A stretch of DNA of 64,000 nucleotides from Thalassotalea euphylliae (GCF_003390395.1 NZ_QUOV01000001.1:2108001-2172000), one strand, 5' to 3'. Counted from the stretch's first letter, positions 53,601-63,173 are shown. Notes: a model not told the origin generated them from the sequence alone. Translations and numbers: made by a program.

Positions 53601-54305
53601 ATGGCTTCACTTTATTTAATCAGACACGGACAAGCTTCATTTGGTGAGCCTGAGTATGATCGTTTATCGCCCAAAGGTCATCAGCAAGGTTTAATGTTAG
53701 GTAAAGCATGGCAAACCATGCCAGCCCCGGATTTAGTCTTTACTGGAGAATTGTGCCGTCACCATCAAACCTATGAAGCATTTAATAAGGCATACAGAAA
53801 TACCGCGCCCCAAGTGGTTACCGCTCACGAATTACCAGCGCTTAACGAGTTCGACCATGTTGATATTTTGATGCAAAGCGAAAAACAATGGCAAAGCTAT
53901 CAAGATCTTGTCGATTATTTTTCGTCGCTTCCTGATGCCAAGAACAATTTAAAGCAAGTGTTCGATGATGCTTTTACCAAATGGGCACTGGCTGGCAGTA
54001 CCGGCAACTATCAAGAATCTTGGTGCGTATTCAAACAAAGAGCAAATACAGCTTTGCAACTGATGATTCAAGCGCGAAAAGTTGAACATCAAACAATTTT
54101 AGCCTTTACCTCTGGCGGTATTATCGCGGCAATAGTTCAACAATTATTAGCACTATCTGATCAACATTGCTTAACGTTAATGAGACAAATTAGAAACACT
54201 AGCGTAACCAAAATCATATTCTCTGGTGAGCGAATTTCATTAGATTACTTTAATAATTATCAACACCTTGAACAGGTAGGTGCAAGTTGGTCTACGCACC
54301 GCTGA
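53601..54305 (+). CDS. Histidine phosphatase (phosphoglycerate-mutase-like) protein
   Basis: A 234-residue enzyme of the histidine phosphatase superfamily. The catalytic RHGQ motif is at the very start, LYLIRHGQASFGEPEYD, and FTGELCRHHQT follows where these enzymes bind phosphate. The second histidine region is unusual: LAFTSGGIIAAIVQQLL has TSGG where many members have (S/T)HGG, so the acid/base histidine is replaced by serine. The length and LysR-linked position match members found at the head of acyl-CoA clusters. It could dephosphorylate a CoA-ester or hydroxy-acid phosphate, which is attractive given the kinase downstream but is not shown. Confidence 0.85.
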   Translation: MASLYLIRHGQASFGEPEYDRLSPKGHQQGLMLGKAWQTMPAPDLVFTGELCRHHQTYEAFNKAYRNTAPQVVTAHELPALNEFDHVDILMQSEKQWQSYQDLVDYFSSLPDAKNNLKQVFDDAFTKWALAGSTGNYQESWCVFKQRANTALQLMIQARKVEHQTILAFTSGGIIAAIVQQLLALSDQHCLTLMRQIRNTSVTKIIFSGERISLDYFNNYQHLEQVGASWSTHR

Positions 54306-54419
54306 TCAACAGACAAATGAACATGAACATACAACTAAATTTATTCAACAAAATTAATATAACTAAACTCATACAATCAAATTATAAAAACCCAATTAAG
54401 CAAAATTAAGGGATATAAA

Positions 54420-55187
54420 ATGAACAACAACTTATTTGACCTATCAGGAAAAGTCGCACTTGTGACTGGTGCAAGTCGCGGCATTGGTGAAAGCATTGCC
54501 AAAACGCTAGCCGCTTATGGTGCTCATGTCATCGTATCAAGCCGAAAAATAGACGGTTGTGAAGCTGTTGTCGAAAAAATCACTAGCGAAGGTGGCAGTG
54601 CTCAAGCTATTCCCTGCCATATCGGTGATATGGAGCAAATTGAGCAATTGTTCACTGCAATTACCGAGCAGCACGGAAAGTTAGATATTCTCGTTAACAA
54701 CGCCGCAGCCAATCCCTATTTTGGCCACATTTTAGAAACAGATCTAGGTGCTTATCAAAAAACGGTTGACGTGAATATCCGTGGTTACTTTTTTATGTCA
54801 ACTAAAGGCGCTCAATTAATGAAAGAGAATGGCGGTGGCGCAATTGTAAACGTCGCGTCAATTAATGGTGTAGTACCAGGTGATTTCCAAGGTATCTATT
54901 CAATTACTAAAGCCGCGGTTATTTCGATGACAAAGGCCTTTGCCAAAGAATGTGCCGCTTTCAATATTCGCGTTAATGCCCTACTTCCTGGCGCTACCGA
55001 CACCAAGTTCGCCGCAACTCTAGTGAAAAATCCGAAAATTTTAGAACAAGCGATGGCACATGTGCCGATGCGCCGTGTTGCCGAACCCGACGAAATGGCT
55101 GGCACTGTGTTGTACTTAGTCTCAGATGCTGCCAGCTACACCACAGGCGCAGCTATCAATGTTGATGGCGGTTACTTAATCGGCTAA
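54420..55187 (+). CDS. Short-chain dehydrogenase/reductase (classical)
   Basis: A 255-residue NAD(P)-dependent SDR. TGASRGIGESIA is the cofactor motif, NNAAANPYFG the NNAG-type motif, and the catalytic residues are S in NVASINGVVPG and Y-x3-K in YSITKAA. INVDGGYLIG is the usual SDR end. Its closest functional types oxidise 3-hydroxyacyl-CoA or related alcohols; the substrate is unknown. It is the second gene after LysR in the cluster, and separate spacers of more than 100 nt lie on both sides. Confidence 0.9.
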   Translation: MNNNLFDLSGKVALVTGASRGIGESIAKTLAAYGAHVIVSSRKIDGCEAVVEKITSEGGSAQAIPCHIGDMEQIEQLFTAITEQHGKLDILVNNAAANPYFGHILETDLGAYQKTVDVNIRGYFFMSTKGAQLMKENGGGAIVNVASINGVVPGDFQGIYSITKAAVISMTKAFAKECAAFNIRVNALLPGATDTKFAATLVKNPKILEQAMAHVPMRRVAEPDEMAGTVLYLVSDAASYTTGAAINVDGGYLIG

Positions 55188-55304
55188 GAGCTTGTTCGGT
55201 TAAGAAGCAATTGGCTGAAGGGATTTCTCGAAAGACTCAATGAACAAAAGCTAAGCCAAGTAGCAACAAACGCAAACGCTCGGCTTAGTTAAAAGGATAA
55301 AACA

Positions 55305-56516
55305 ATGAATTTTGAATACTCAGAAAAAGTAGAAGGCTTACTCAATCAACTTCGTGCCTTTATGGATGAGTTTGTTTACCCGAATGAAAACTCGATGAAC
55401 AAGCAAATCGCAGAGCATCAATGGTCTACGCCGCCGCTAATGGAAGAACTTAAGGCCAAAGCCAAAGCACAAGGCTTGTGGAATTTATTTTTACCACTTA
55501 ACTATGGTGAATACAGCGCGGGTTTAACTAATCTCGAATACGCTCCATTGGCAGAAGAAATGGGGAAAGTTGCATGGGCACCGGAAGTATTTAACTGCGC
55601 TGCGCCAGATACCGGCAATATGGAAGTGCTCGCCAAATACGGTAGTGAAGCGCAGAAAAAACGTTGGCTAGTGCCTTTACTTGCCGGTGAAATTCGCTCA
55701 GCGTTTGCCATGACTGAGCCAGATGTCGCCTCTTCTGATGCCACTAATATTGAAACCCTTATCGAGCGTGATTGCGATGATTATGTCATTACTGGTAAAA
55801 AGTTCTATATCAGCGGTGCTTGCCGTCAACAATGCCAGATCATGATTGTTATGGGAAAAACGGACCCAACTAATGACAATCGTTATGTTCAGCAGTCGCA
55901 AATATTAGTGCCAATGAACACACCTGGCGTTACTGTGGTTAGGCCAATGAAAGTATTTGGTTACAACGATGCGCCCGAAGGCCACGCGGAAGTGATTTTC
56001 GATAAGGTACGCGTGCCTGCAGACAACATCATTGCCGGTGAAGGCCGAGGTTTTGAAATCGCTCAAGGCCGTTTAGGGCCAGGTCGAATTCATCACTGTA
56101 TGCGCTCAGTCGGCGCAGCACAGCGAGCCTTAGATATGATGTGCAAACGCGTTAATGAGCGCACGGTTTTTGGTCAACCGATGAGTAAATTGCAATCGAT
56201 TCGAGAAGATATTGCAACGTCTGCTTGCCAAGTTGAACAAGCTCGTTTGTTAACCTTAAAAGCCGCACAAAAAATGGATCTAGCGGGCAACAAAGCGGCA
56301 CAAGATTTAATCGCGATGATCAAAATTGTTGCGCCCAATATGGCACTTGATGTACTCGACCGTGCCATTCAAATTCACGGCGCGCAAGGTGTTTCGCAAG
56401 ATACATTCTTAGCCCATATGTACGCTGGCCAACGCACGCTAAGACTCGCAGATGGTCCAGACCAAGTTCATATGATGCAATTAGGTCGAAATCTTGCCGC
56501 AAAGCATGCGTTATAA
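55305..56516 (+). CDS. ACAD10/11-type acyl-CoA dehydrogenase
   Basis: A 403-residue flavoprotein of the acyl-CoA dehydrogenase family. Signatures are [16 protein letters not shown] and [17 protein letters not shown], the pattern I associate with the ACAD domain of human ACAD10/11. Where ordinary members have a catalytic glutamate in YEGT, this protein reads [12 protein letters not shown]. In ACAD10/11 the domain is fused to an APH-type kinase; here the kinase gene follows 41 nt later. Human ACAD10/11 and the bacterial levulinate (lva) pathway process 4-hydroxyacyl-CoA through a phosphorylated intermediate. I infer a similar reaction here. Confidence 0.9.
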   Translation: MNFEYSEKVEGLLNQLRAFMDEFVYPNENSMNKQIAEHQWSTPPLMEELKAKAKAQGLWNLFLPLNYGEYSAGLTNLEYAPLAEEMGKVAWAPEVFNCAAPDTGNMEVLAKYGSEAQKKRWLVPLLAGEIRSAFAMTEPDVASSDATNIETLIERDCDDYVITGKKFYISGACRQQCQIMIVMGKTDPTNDNRYVQQSQILVPMNTPGVTVVRPMKVFGYNDAPEGHAEVIFDKVRVPADNIIAGEGRGFEIAQGRLGPGRIHHCMRSVGAAQRALDMMCKRVNERTVFGQPMSKLQSIREDIATSACQVEQARLLTLKAAQKMDLAGNKAAQDLIAMIKIVAPNMALDVLDRAIQIHGAQGVSQDTFLAHMYAGQRTLRLADGPDQVHMMQLGRNLAAKHAL

Positions 56517-56557
56517 CGTAATTTCAACTGAATTTTTGTCAACGAGCAGGAAAACAC

Positions 56558-57586
56558 ATGAAGGAAGTTGATCAATTAAACGAGCACGTGTTGTCAGAAT
56601 ACTTAGCAAGTCAGTTAAGTGATTTTAGCGGCCCAATTACGCTAGAAAAATTCGACGGTGGTCAATCAAACCCAACGTTTAAAGTCACTACATCAGAAAA
56701 ATCTTATGTATTGCGCAAGCAACCACCGGGCAAGTTATTAAAATCAGCACATGCCGTCGATCGTGAATTTAGAGTAATTAGTGCGTTATATGGTACTGAT
56801 GTCCCCGTAGCCAAGCCTTATCATTTATGCACCGACACTAGCGTGCTGGGCGAAATGTTCTATTTAATGGAATTTGTTGAAGGTGATATTTATTGGGATG
56901 CATCACTTAAACAGGTTACTAGCAACGAACAGCGCGCCGGTATTTATGATGCAATGAACAAAACATTGGCAGCAATCCATATCGTTAATGTGAATGACAT
57001 TGGCCTGGGCGACTACGGCAAGCCTGGTAATTATTTTGAACGCCAACTATCACGCTGGATAGAGCAATACCGCGCAACAGAATTAGAGCGCATTGAAGAA
57101 ATGGATATGCTTTACGATTGGCTAGCGCAGCATTTACCAGCTGACGATGGCCGCGTTGCGCTGGTTCATGGTGACTACCGCCTCGACAACATGATGTTCG
57201 CGCCTGATTCTTCGAACATACTGGCCGTACTTGATTGGGAATTATCTACCTTAGGGCACCCTTTTGCTGATCTCGCCTATCAATGCATGCAGCTTAGATT
57301 ACCGGGCGGTATGGGCAGTGTTGACGGCCTCGCGAATGTCAATCGCGCCAGTTTAGGTATTCCAAGCGAGCAGGAATATGTAGAGCGGTACTGCCGACGC
57401 ATGAACATTTCAAATATCGAACATTGGCCATTTTATTTAGCGTTTAGCTTCTTTCGCCTTGCGGCCATAGTACAAGGCGTAGCAAAGCGCGCAACCTTGG
57501 GCAATGCCTCCAATAAAAATGCCATGAAGCTAGGCGCTTATGTTAAACCGCTCGCGCAAATGGCGCTTGGCGTAACCCGTGAATAG
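56558..57586 (+). CDS. APH-type phosphotransferase (acyl-CoA kinase, ACAD11 N-domain-like)
   Basis: A 342-residue aminoglycoside-phosphotransferase-fold kinase. The nucleotide lysine is in SYVLRKQPPGKLL. The catalytic loop is VHGDYRLDNMMF, with a metal-binding DWE in AVLDWELSTLGHPFADLAYQ. This last block matches the kinase domain of ACAD10/11 and LvaA-type 4-hydroxyacyl-CoA kinases better than antibiotic kinases, so resistance is not implied. It lies directly behind the ACAD10/11-type dehydrogenase and ahead of an SDR, consistent with a joint role on hydroxylated acyl-CoAs (inference). Confidence 0.9.
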   Translation: MKEVDQLNEHVLSEYLASQLSDFSGPITLEKFDGGQSNPTFKVTTSEKSYVLRKQPPGKLLKSAHAVDREFRVISALYGTDVPVAKPYHLCTDTSVLGEMFYLMEFVEGDIYWDASLKQVTSNEQRAGIYDAMNKTLAAIHIVNVNDIGLGDYGKPGNYFERQLSRWIEQYRATELERIEEMDMLYDWLAQHLPADDGRVALVHGDYRLDNMMFAPDSSNILAVLDWELSTLGHPFADLAYQCMQLRLPGGMGSVDGLANVNRASLGIPSEQEYVERYCRRMNISNIEHWPFYLAFSFFRLAAIVQGVAKRATLGNASNKNAMKLGAYVKPLAQMALGVTRE

Positions 57587-57670
57587 CAACAAATAAAAGC
57601 ACCGAAAAAACGAAAATCACAATAAAAAAGCAAAACAAAAATACAACAGGAACAGCACAAGGAGCACAAA

Positions 57671-58432
57671 ATGGATGCAATGTTAGATTTCACCGGAAAA
57701 ACTGTCTTAGTTACTGGTGCTTCTCAAGGGCTTGGTCAATTACTTTCAGAAGCACTAGCCAGTCGTGGCGCAAACTTAGTGATTGGCGATATTAAAGAAG
57801 CAGAATTAAAAGCCGTTGAGCAATCAATGAGTGACAAAGGCTATTCAGTAGCAGCACTTGCTGGTGATGTCTCGCAAGATAGCTATTGCCAAAACCTAGC
57901 ACAATTAGCCGCTGAGAAGTTTGGCAGCTTAGATATTGCCGTTAATAATGCCGGCATCGCGCCAGCCCTTAGCCCACTGCATCAAACCGACGAAGCGACG
58001 ATGGACAAGCAATTTGCGGTCAACGTTAAAGGCGTACAATTTGGTATGAAGCATCAAATTCCCTTGATGCTCAGTCAAGGTGGTGGCGTTATTTTAAATG
58101 TTAGCTCACTAGCGGGTCTAGGCGGCGCGCCGGGTGTATCTTCTTATGCGGCAGCAAAACACGCCGTTATTGGGTTAACCAAAACAGCGGCTGCTGAGTA
58201 TGGTCGTTACAACATTCGCGTTAACGCCGCCTGCCCCTTCTTCACGTTAACCAACATGGTCACTGATATGTCAGACGATGAAGATCGTAAAAAAATGGCT
58301 AGAGGTGCGCCAATGAAACGTCTTGCAGAGCCACAAGAAGTGGTCGCGACTATGCTGTTAATGCTGTCTCCAGCAAATACCTACATGACAGGACAAAGCA
58401 TTGCCATTGATGGCGGCGTAACTGCGCTGTAA
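57671..58432 (+). CDS. Short-chain dehydrogenase/reductase (classical)
   Basis: A 253-residue SDR with TGASQGLGQLLSEAL as cofactor motif, NNAGIAPAL, catalytic S in NVSSLAGLGG and YAAAKHAV as the Tyr-x3-Lys segment. It ends SIAIDGGVTAL. The acidic residue after the second strand (IGDIKEAE) predicts preference for NAD over NADP. It most likely oxidises a 3-hydroxyacyl-CoA or an alcohol on the substrate side chain. AAGGAG lies about eight bases before the ATG. It is one of three different SDRs in this cluster. Confidence 0.9.
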   Translation: MDAMLDFTGKTVLVTGASQGLGQLLSEALASRGANLVIGDIKEAELKAVEQSMSDKGYSVAALAGDVSQDSYCQNLAQLAAEKFGSLDIAVNNAGIAPALSPLHQTDEATMDKQFAVNVKGVQFGMKHQIPLMLSQGGGVILNVSSLAGLGGAPGVSSYAAAKHAVIGLTKTAAAEYGRYNIRVNAACPFFTLTNMVTDMSDDEDRKKMARGAPMKRLAEPQEVVATMLLMLSPANTYMTGQSIAIDGGVTAL

Positions 58433-58531
58433 TTAAAAGTTTAACCCCATTTTTATCAACCAACTCAATCATCTTAGGCCAAGTATCTTGTTAAACAAAT
58501 AGAGATAAAGGCGAAGAAAAAGAGAAAGATA

Positions 58532-60355
58532 ATGAATACCAAAATGCTAAATGAGCGTGAAATTGAATTTTTACTTTACGAGCTGTTTGATACTGATGCT
58601 TTGTTTGACCGAAGCCGGTATCAAGATCATGATCGCACCACCTTTAAAGAAGTGATTCAAACCGCAAAAAATGTGGCAGAAAAGCACTTTTTACCGCTGC
58701 GTCATACCCTAGATAACCAGCAACCAACCTTCGATGGCGAAAAAGTGCATATCATTCCGGAGTTAAAACCTGCACTCGACGCCCTAAATGAATCAGGTTT
58801 ACCTTCTGCAACCGCCGATTATGAATTCAATGGCATGCAACTGCCCCCGATTGTTGCCAACCTCGCTGGTGTCTATCTCACTATCGCGGGTGGCACAGCG
58901 CTTGGCTATAGCATGCTCACCACGGCAAATGCCAATTTATTGCAAGCGCATGGCAGTGACGAGTTAATAGAAAAATGGGTTAAGCCACTACGAGATGGCC
59001 GTTTTGCTGGCACAATGGCGATGACTGAACCCGACGCTGGCTCTGGGCTTGCCGATTTAACCACAAGTGCAGTAAAAGCTGAAGATGGTAGCTATCGCAT
59101 CACAGGCAACAAAGTTTATATCTCAGGTGGCGATCACAACTTAAGCGAAAACATTGTTCATTTAGTGTTGGCAAGAGTAAAAGGCGCACCTAAAGGTGTT
59201 AAGGGAATTTCCCTATTTGTTGTGCCTAAGTATTTAGTTAACAATGATGGTAGCCTAGGCGATAGAAACGATGTAGCCCTTGCGGGTTTATTCCATAAAA
59301 TGGGTGGTCGTGCACAAACCTCAACCGCGCTGAGCTTTGGGGAAAAAGGTGGCGCAATTGGCTATTTGGTCGGTGAGGAAAATCACGGTCTTGCTTATAT
59401 GTTCCATATGATGAACGAAGCACGGATTATGGTTGGCACCAGCGGCGCAGCACTTGCCATGGGTGGGTATCAATACTCACTTGAGTACGCTAAAAACCGA
59501 CCTCAAGGTAGACTGCCATCATGCAAAGATCCTTTATCTCCGCCCGTTAATATTATTGAACATGCCGATGTTAAACGCATGCTACTCGCGCAAAAAGCCT
59601 ACGCTGAAGGCGCACTCGCGTTAGTTATGCTAGGTAGCCAACTTTCAGATGATGAAAAAACTGCACCAAGTAAAGAGCAACGTGCTTATGCCCACACTCT
59701 GCTTGATTTACTAACCCCAGTCATTAAAACCTGGCCATCAGAATATGGCACTAAAGCGAATGATTTTGCCATTCAAGTCCTTGGCGGCGCAGGTTATGTG
59801 AACGAGCACCCCATTGAAATGTTCTACCGTGATAATCGCCTTAATCCAATTCATGAAGGTACCACAGGAATTCAATCATTGGATCTATTGGCGCGTAAAG
59901 TACCAATGGGCAGCATGCAAGCCTATCAAGCATTAATGGCTGAAATTAATGACACCATTAAAGACGCAACATCACATGAAGCGTTAAATGAGTATTGTCA
60001 GCGACTAGGTAGCGCCATTGCTACGTTAAACCACACCACAGATAAGCTGCTCACTGCGATGGGTAATAGTAGCAGCCAAGGTTCAGAGAGCATTGACCAA
60101 GTGCTTGCTAATTCTGTGCATTATTTATCCATGTTTGGTCATGTTGTTGTTGCTTGGTTGTGGTTAAAACAAGCGAAAATTGCCGCAACCGCCCTGCCCA
60201 AAGCTAATCATGAAAGTGAACAGTACTTCTATCAGGGTAAATTACAGGCGGCGCAGTATTTTTACCGTTATGAGTTAACGCAAATTCAACAATGGGCAAG
60301 CTTGCTGAATGATCTTGATGATACTTGCCACCAAATGCAGGCTAACTGGTTTTAA
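58532..60355 (+). CDS. Large acyl-CoA dehydrogenase with C-terminal extension
   Basis: A 607-residue acyl-CoA dehydrogenase of the long form (with an acyl-CoA dehydrogenase C-terminal-type extension), which introduces the first double bond of beta-oxidation. GTMAMTEPDAGSGLADLTTSA and ITGNKVYISGGDH are flavin-contact blocks, and the catalytic glutamate is in NPIHEGTTGIQSLD. Residues about 470-607 form the extra helical domain. Unlike the ACAD10/11-type protein nearby, the catalytic Glu is kept, so the two enzymes probably do different steps. It lies 99 nt after the SDR gene and 60 nt before the MaoC gene. Confidence 0.93.
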   Translation: MNTKMLNEREIEFLLYELFDTDALFDRSRYQDHDRTTFKEVIQTAKNVAEKHFLPLRHTLDNQQPTFDGEKVHIIPELKPALDALNESGLPSATADYEFNGMQLPPIVANLAGVYLTIAGGTALGYSMLTTANANLLQAHGSDELIEKWVKPLRDGRFAGTMAMTEPDAGSGLADLTTSAVKAEDGSYRITGNKVYISGGDHNLSENIVHLVLARVKGAPKGVKGISLFVVPKYLVNNDGSLGDRNDVALAGLFHKMGGRAQTSTALSFGEKGGAIGYLVGEENHGLAYMFHMMNEARIMVGTSGAALAMGGYQYSLEYAKNRPQGRLPSCKDPLSPPVNIIEHADVKRMLLAQKAYAEGALALVMLGSQLSDDEKTAPSKEQRAYAHTLLDLLTPVIKTWPSEYGTKANDFAIQVLGGAGYVNEHPIEMFYRDNRLNPIHEGTTGIQSLDLLARKVPMGSMQAYQALMAEINDTIKDATSHEALNEYCQRLGSAIATLNHTTDKLLTAMGNSSSQGSESIDQVLANSVHYLSMFGHVVVAWLWLKQAKIAATALPKANHESEQYFYQGKLQAAQYFYRYELTQIQQWASLLNDLDDTCHQMQANWF

Positions 60356-60415
60356 CAAGTTTCAACTGAACAAGTTAACACTGTTACTCAAATAGAGAGA
60401 AGATAAGGAATTCAG

Positions 60416-60949
60416 ATGACAACATCAGATATAGCAACGTCAAATGAGGCGAAAGCTGTAGTAGAAAATGAACCAGCTAGTAGCGCAGCTAAACAGCCTG
60501 TGCCTGTGGCAGAAATCGCCAGTTATGTTGGATACAAAGCCAATCCGACTAATTGGCACCAAGTTACTCAAGCGCAAATTGATCAATTTGCCGATTGCAC
60601 ACTTGACCATCAATTTATTCATATTGACCCTGAAAAAGCGAAAAATACCCCATTTGGCAGCACGATTGCACACGGTTTTTTAACCTTGTCTTTACTCTCT
60701 CACTTTGCCGAGCAGTTTAGCATCTCCATCGAAGGCGCCTACATGGGGATCAACTCGGGTTTCGATAAAATCCGTTTTCTCCAGCCGGTTAAAGTTGGCA
60801 GTAAGATTCGAGCCCATGCAACCATTGAAAGCATAGACGAAACTAAGCCGAGACAATATCGAGTTAAAACCAATGTTTCTGTTGAAATTGAAGGCGTTGA
60901 TACGCCTGCATTGATAGCTGAGTGGATAGGCATCCAATTAGTCAAATAA
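60416..60949 (+). CDS. MaoC-type (R)-enoyl-CoA hydratase
   Basis: A 177-residue hot-dog-fold hydratase. The catalytic pair is D64-x4-H69 in CTLDHQFIHIDPEKA, followed by TPFGSTIAHGFLTLSL, the typical hydratase-2 motif. Such enzymes hydrate 2-enoyl-CoA to the (R)-3-hydroxyacyl-CoA. The first 35 residues are an alanine/glutamate-rich, probably disordered leader. Pairing with the MFE-2-like SDR just downstream fits an (R)-specific beta-oxidation branch. An AAGGAA ribosome-binding site (about 60405-60410) precedes the ATG. Confidence 0.92.
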   Translation: MTTSDIATSNEAKAVVENEPASSAAKQPVPVAEIASYVGYKANPTNWHQVTQAQIDQFADCTLDHQFIHIDPEKAKNTPFGSTIAHGFLTLSLLSHFAEQFSISIEGAYMGINSGFDKIRFLQPVKVGSKIRAHATIESIDETKPRQYRVKTNVSVEIEGVDTPALIAEWIGIQLVK

Positions 60950-61009
60950 ACCACGCTATCTTTCATAATTCAAACAACAACTAACAATTTTAAGGCAAGG
61001 ATAAGAAGA

Positions 61010-61924
61010 ATGAGCATAGAGTTTAAAGGCAAAGTCGCTATTGTCACTGGCGCAGGAAACGGTTTGGGAAAATCTCACGCCTTAGCACTGGCCAAACGCG
61101 GCGCCAAAGTCGTGGTAAATGATTTAGGTGGTGCGCGCGACGGCAGTGGTGGTTCATCTGCGGCATCAGAACAAGTTGTGCAAGAAATTATTGCCGCAGG
61201 TGGCGAAGCGATGAGCCATGGCGCTAACGTCGCTGACTTTGCGCAGGTGCAAGATATGGTGCAACAAGCCATAGATAAATGGGGACGCGTTGACATTTTG
61301 GTAAACAATGCCGGCATCTTGCGCGATAAATCATTCGCCAAAATGTCGCTTGATGATTTCAAATTGGTCATGGATGTTCATTTAATGGGCTCCGTAAATT
61401 GTACGAAAGCAGTTTGGGACATTATGCGCGAGCAAAATTACGGTCGCATCGTAATGACTACTTCTTCTAGCGGCATGTACGGCAATTTCGGTCAAACCAA
61501 CTATGGCGCTGCCAAAATGGCAGTACTGGGTTTGATGAATACTTTAGTGTTAGAAGGTGCTAAACATAATATTCGTGTGAATGCACTTGCGCCAACCGCA
61601 GGAACACGTATGACCGAAGATCTTATGCCTGAAAACATACTTGGCATGCTAGCTCCTGAATATGTAACCCCTGGCCTACTTACCTTATGCGATGATGACG
61701 CGCCCAATCGCACTATTTTGTCAGCGGGTGCTGGCGGCTATGCAACAGCGACAATTTACGAAACCGACGGTATTTTCTTATCGCCAGAAGAGCAATCTCC
61801 TGAAGCTATTCGCGAGCAATGGCAAGCGGTAACCGCACCTGATAATCAGCAAGCATTAGAGTCTGGTGTTAAGCAATCAGAAAAATTCCTAACAAAAGCA
61901 ATGGCGGCAATGCAGCCAAGCTAA
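61010..61924 (+). CDS. MFE-2-type 3-hydroxyacyl-CoA dehydrogenase (SDR)
   Basis: A 304-residue SDR resembling the dehydrogenase domain of peroxisomal multifunctional enzyme 2 (HSD17B4). Diagnostic blocks are KVAIVTGAGNGLGKSHALAL, KVVVNDLGGARDGSG, VNNAGILRDKSFAKMSLDDF and MTTSSSGMYGNFGQTNYGAAK, which contains the catalytic Ser, Tyr and Lys. MFE-2 enzymes oxidise (R)-3-hydroxyacyl-CoA, matching the (R)-product of the MaoC hydratase encoded just before. The C-terminal 60 residues after the SDR core are longer than in simple SDRs. The thiolase gene starts 55 nt downstream. Confidence 0.92.
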   Translation: MSIEFKGKVAIVTGAGNGLGKSHALALAKRGAKVVVNDLGGARDGSGGSSAASEQVVQEIIAAGGEAMSHGANVADFAQVQDMVQQAIDKWGRVDILVNNAGILRDKSFAKMSLDDFKLVMDVHLMGSVNCTKAVWDIMREQNYGRIVMTTSSSGMYGNFGQTNYGAAKMAVLGLMNTLVLEGAKHNIRVNALAPTAGTRMTEDLMPENILGMLAPEYVTPGLLTLCDDDAPNRTILSAGAGGYATATIYETDGIFLSPEEQSPEAIREQWQAVTAPDNQQALESGVKQSEKFLTKAMAAMQPS

Positions 61925-61979
61925 GAACCTGCTGGTGAACACACGCAAACGTTAACCGGACAAGCTTAAGGAGAAGAAC

Positions 61980-63173
61980 ATGACTTCAACGACTAGAGAA
62001 GCCGTTATTGTATCTGTTGCCAGAACACCGATCGCAAAAGCATACAGAGGAGCTTTTAACGATCTTACTTCGCCATCGCTAGCAGCAATCGCCATTAACG
62101 CTGCATTAAACAAGGCGGGCATAAATGGTGAGGAAGTAGACGATTGTATTTTTGGCGCCGCGATGCAGCAAGGTAGCCAAAGTATGAACTTTGGTCGTCA
62201 AGCAGCAATGGCCGCCAAGTTGCCAGTTTCAGTTCCAGGCATGACCATAGACCGCCAGTGTGCTTCTGGCCTGATGGCCGTTGCCAGCGCTGCCAATCAT
62301 ATTGTTGGAGATGGTGCTAATGTGGTTGTAGCAGGCGGCTGTGAGTCCATCACGCTAGTACAAAATGAACACATGAACATGCACCGCGCGGTTGATGCTC
62401 AAGTTAAAGAGTACGCTCCCGCCATTTACATGCCCATGTTAGACACTGCTGAAGTCGTTGCTAGCCGTTATAACATTTCCAGACAAGCACAAGATGAATA
62501 TGCCTTACTTTCTCAGCAGCGCACCGCCGCTGCACAAGCAGCAGGCTTATTCGATGATGAAATTTTGCCGGTTACCACGACTAAGCTAGTGCAAGATAAA
62601 GTAACTGGTGATATCTCAAAGCAAGAAGTTACGTTATCGCTTGATGAAGGTAATCGCCCTGACACCACGCTAGAGGGTTTATCAGGTGTTAGAACCGTAA
62701 AAGAAGGTGGCTGCATTACTGGCGGCAATGCTTCACAGCTTTCTGACGGTGCGGCAGCGCTAGTGTTGATGGAAAAATCAGTTGCCGAGCAAAAAGGGTT
62801 AGCGCCGCTTGGCGTATATCGCGGTATGGCCGTTGCTGGCTGTGAACCTGACGAAATGGGGATCGGGCCAATTTACGCCGTCCCTAAACTGCTGGAACGT
62901 CACAACCTGACCATTGATGACATAGGATTATGGGAACTTAATGAAGCCTTTGCCGTACAAGTGCTCTACTGCGCTGATTACTTAGGTATCGACAAAGCGA
63001 AGCTCAACGTTAATGGTGGCGCAATTTCTATTGGCCACCCTTACGGCATGAGCGGTGCTCGTATGGTGATGCACGCTTTACTCGAAGGTAAACGCCGAGG
63101 TGTAAAGTATGTTGTGATCACTATGTGTATTGGCGGCGGACAAGGTGCGGCCGGACTTTTTGAAGTGTTATAA
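61980..63173 (+). CDS. Thiolase (acyl-CoA acetyltransferase)
   Basis: A 397-residue thiolase that cleaves 3-ketoacyl-CoA to acetyl-CoA (or propionyl-CoA) and a shortened acyl-CoA. The nucleophilic cysteine is C94 in DRQCASGLMAV. The active-site His is in NGGAISIGHPYGMSGAR, and the second cysteine is in MCIGGGQGAAGLFEVL at the C-terminus. AAGGAG lies seven bases before the ATG. It completes the beta-oxidation set in the cluster. The degradative or biosynthetic direction cannot be told from motifs, but the context is catabolic. Confidence 0.95.
   Translation: MTSTTREAVIVSVARTPIAKAYRGAFNDLTSPSLAAIAINAALNKAGINGEEVDDCIFGAAMQQGSQSMNFGRQAAMAAKLPVSVPGMTIDRQCASGLMAVASAANHIVGDGANVVVAGGCESITLVQNEHMNMHRAVDAQVKEYAPAIYMPMLDTAEVVASRYNISRQAQDEYALLSQQRTAAAQAAGLFDDEILPVTTTKLVQDKVTGDISKQEVTLSLDEGNRPDTTLEGLSGVRTVKEGGCITGGNASQLSDGAAALVLMEKSVAEQKGLAPLGVYRGMAVAGCEPDEMGIGPIYAVPKLLERHNLTIDDIGLWELNEAFAVQVLYCADYLGIDKAKLNVNGGAISIGHPYGMSGARMVMHALLEGKRRGVKYVVITMCIGGGQGAAGLFEVL

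Noticed and set aside
56558..57586. Aminoglycoside resistance gene
   Set aside because: APH fold only; motifs and neighbours fit ACAD10/11-type acyl-CoA kinases.
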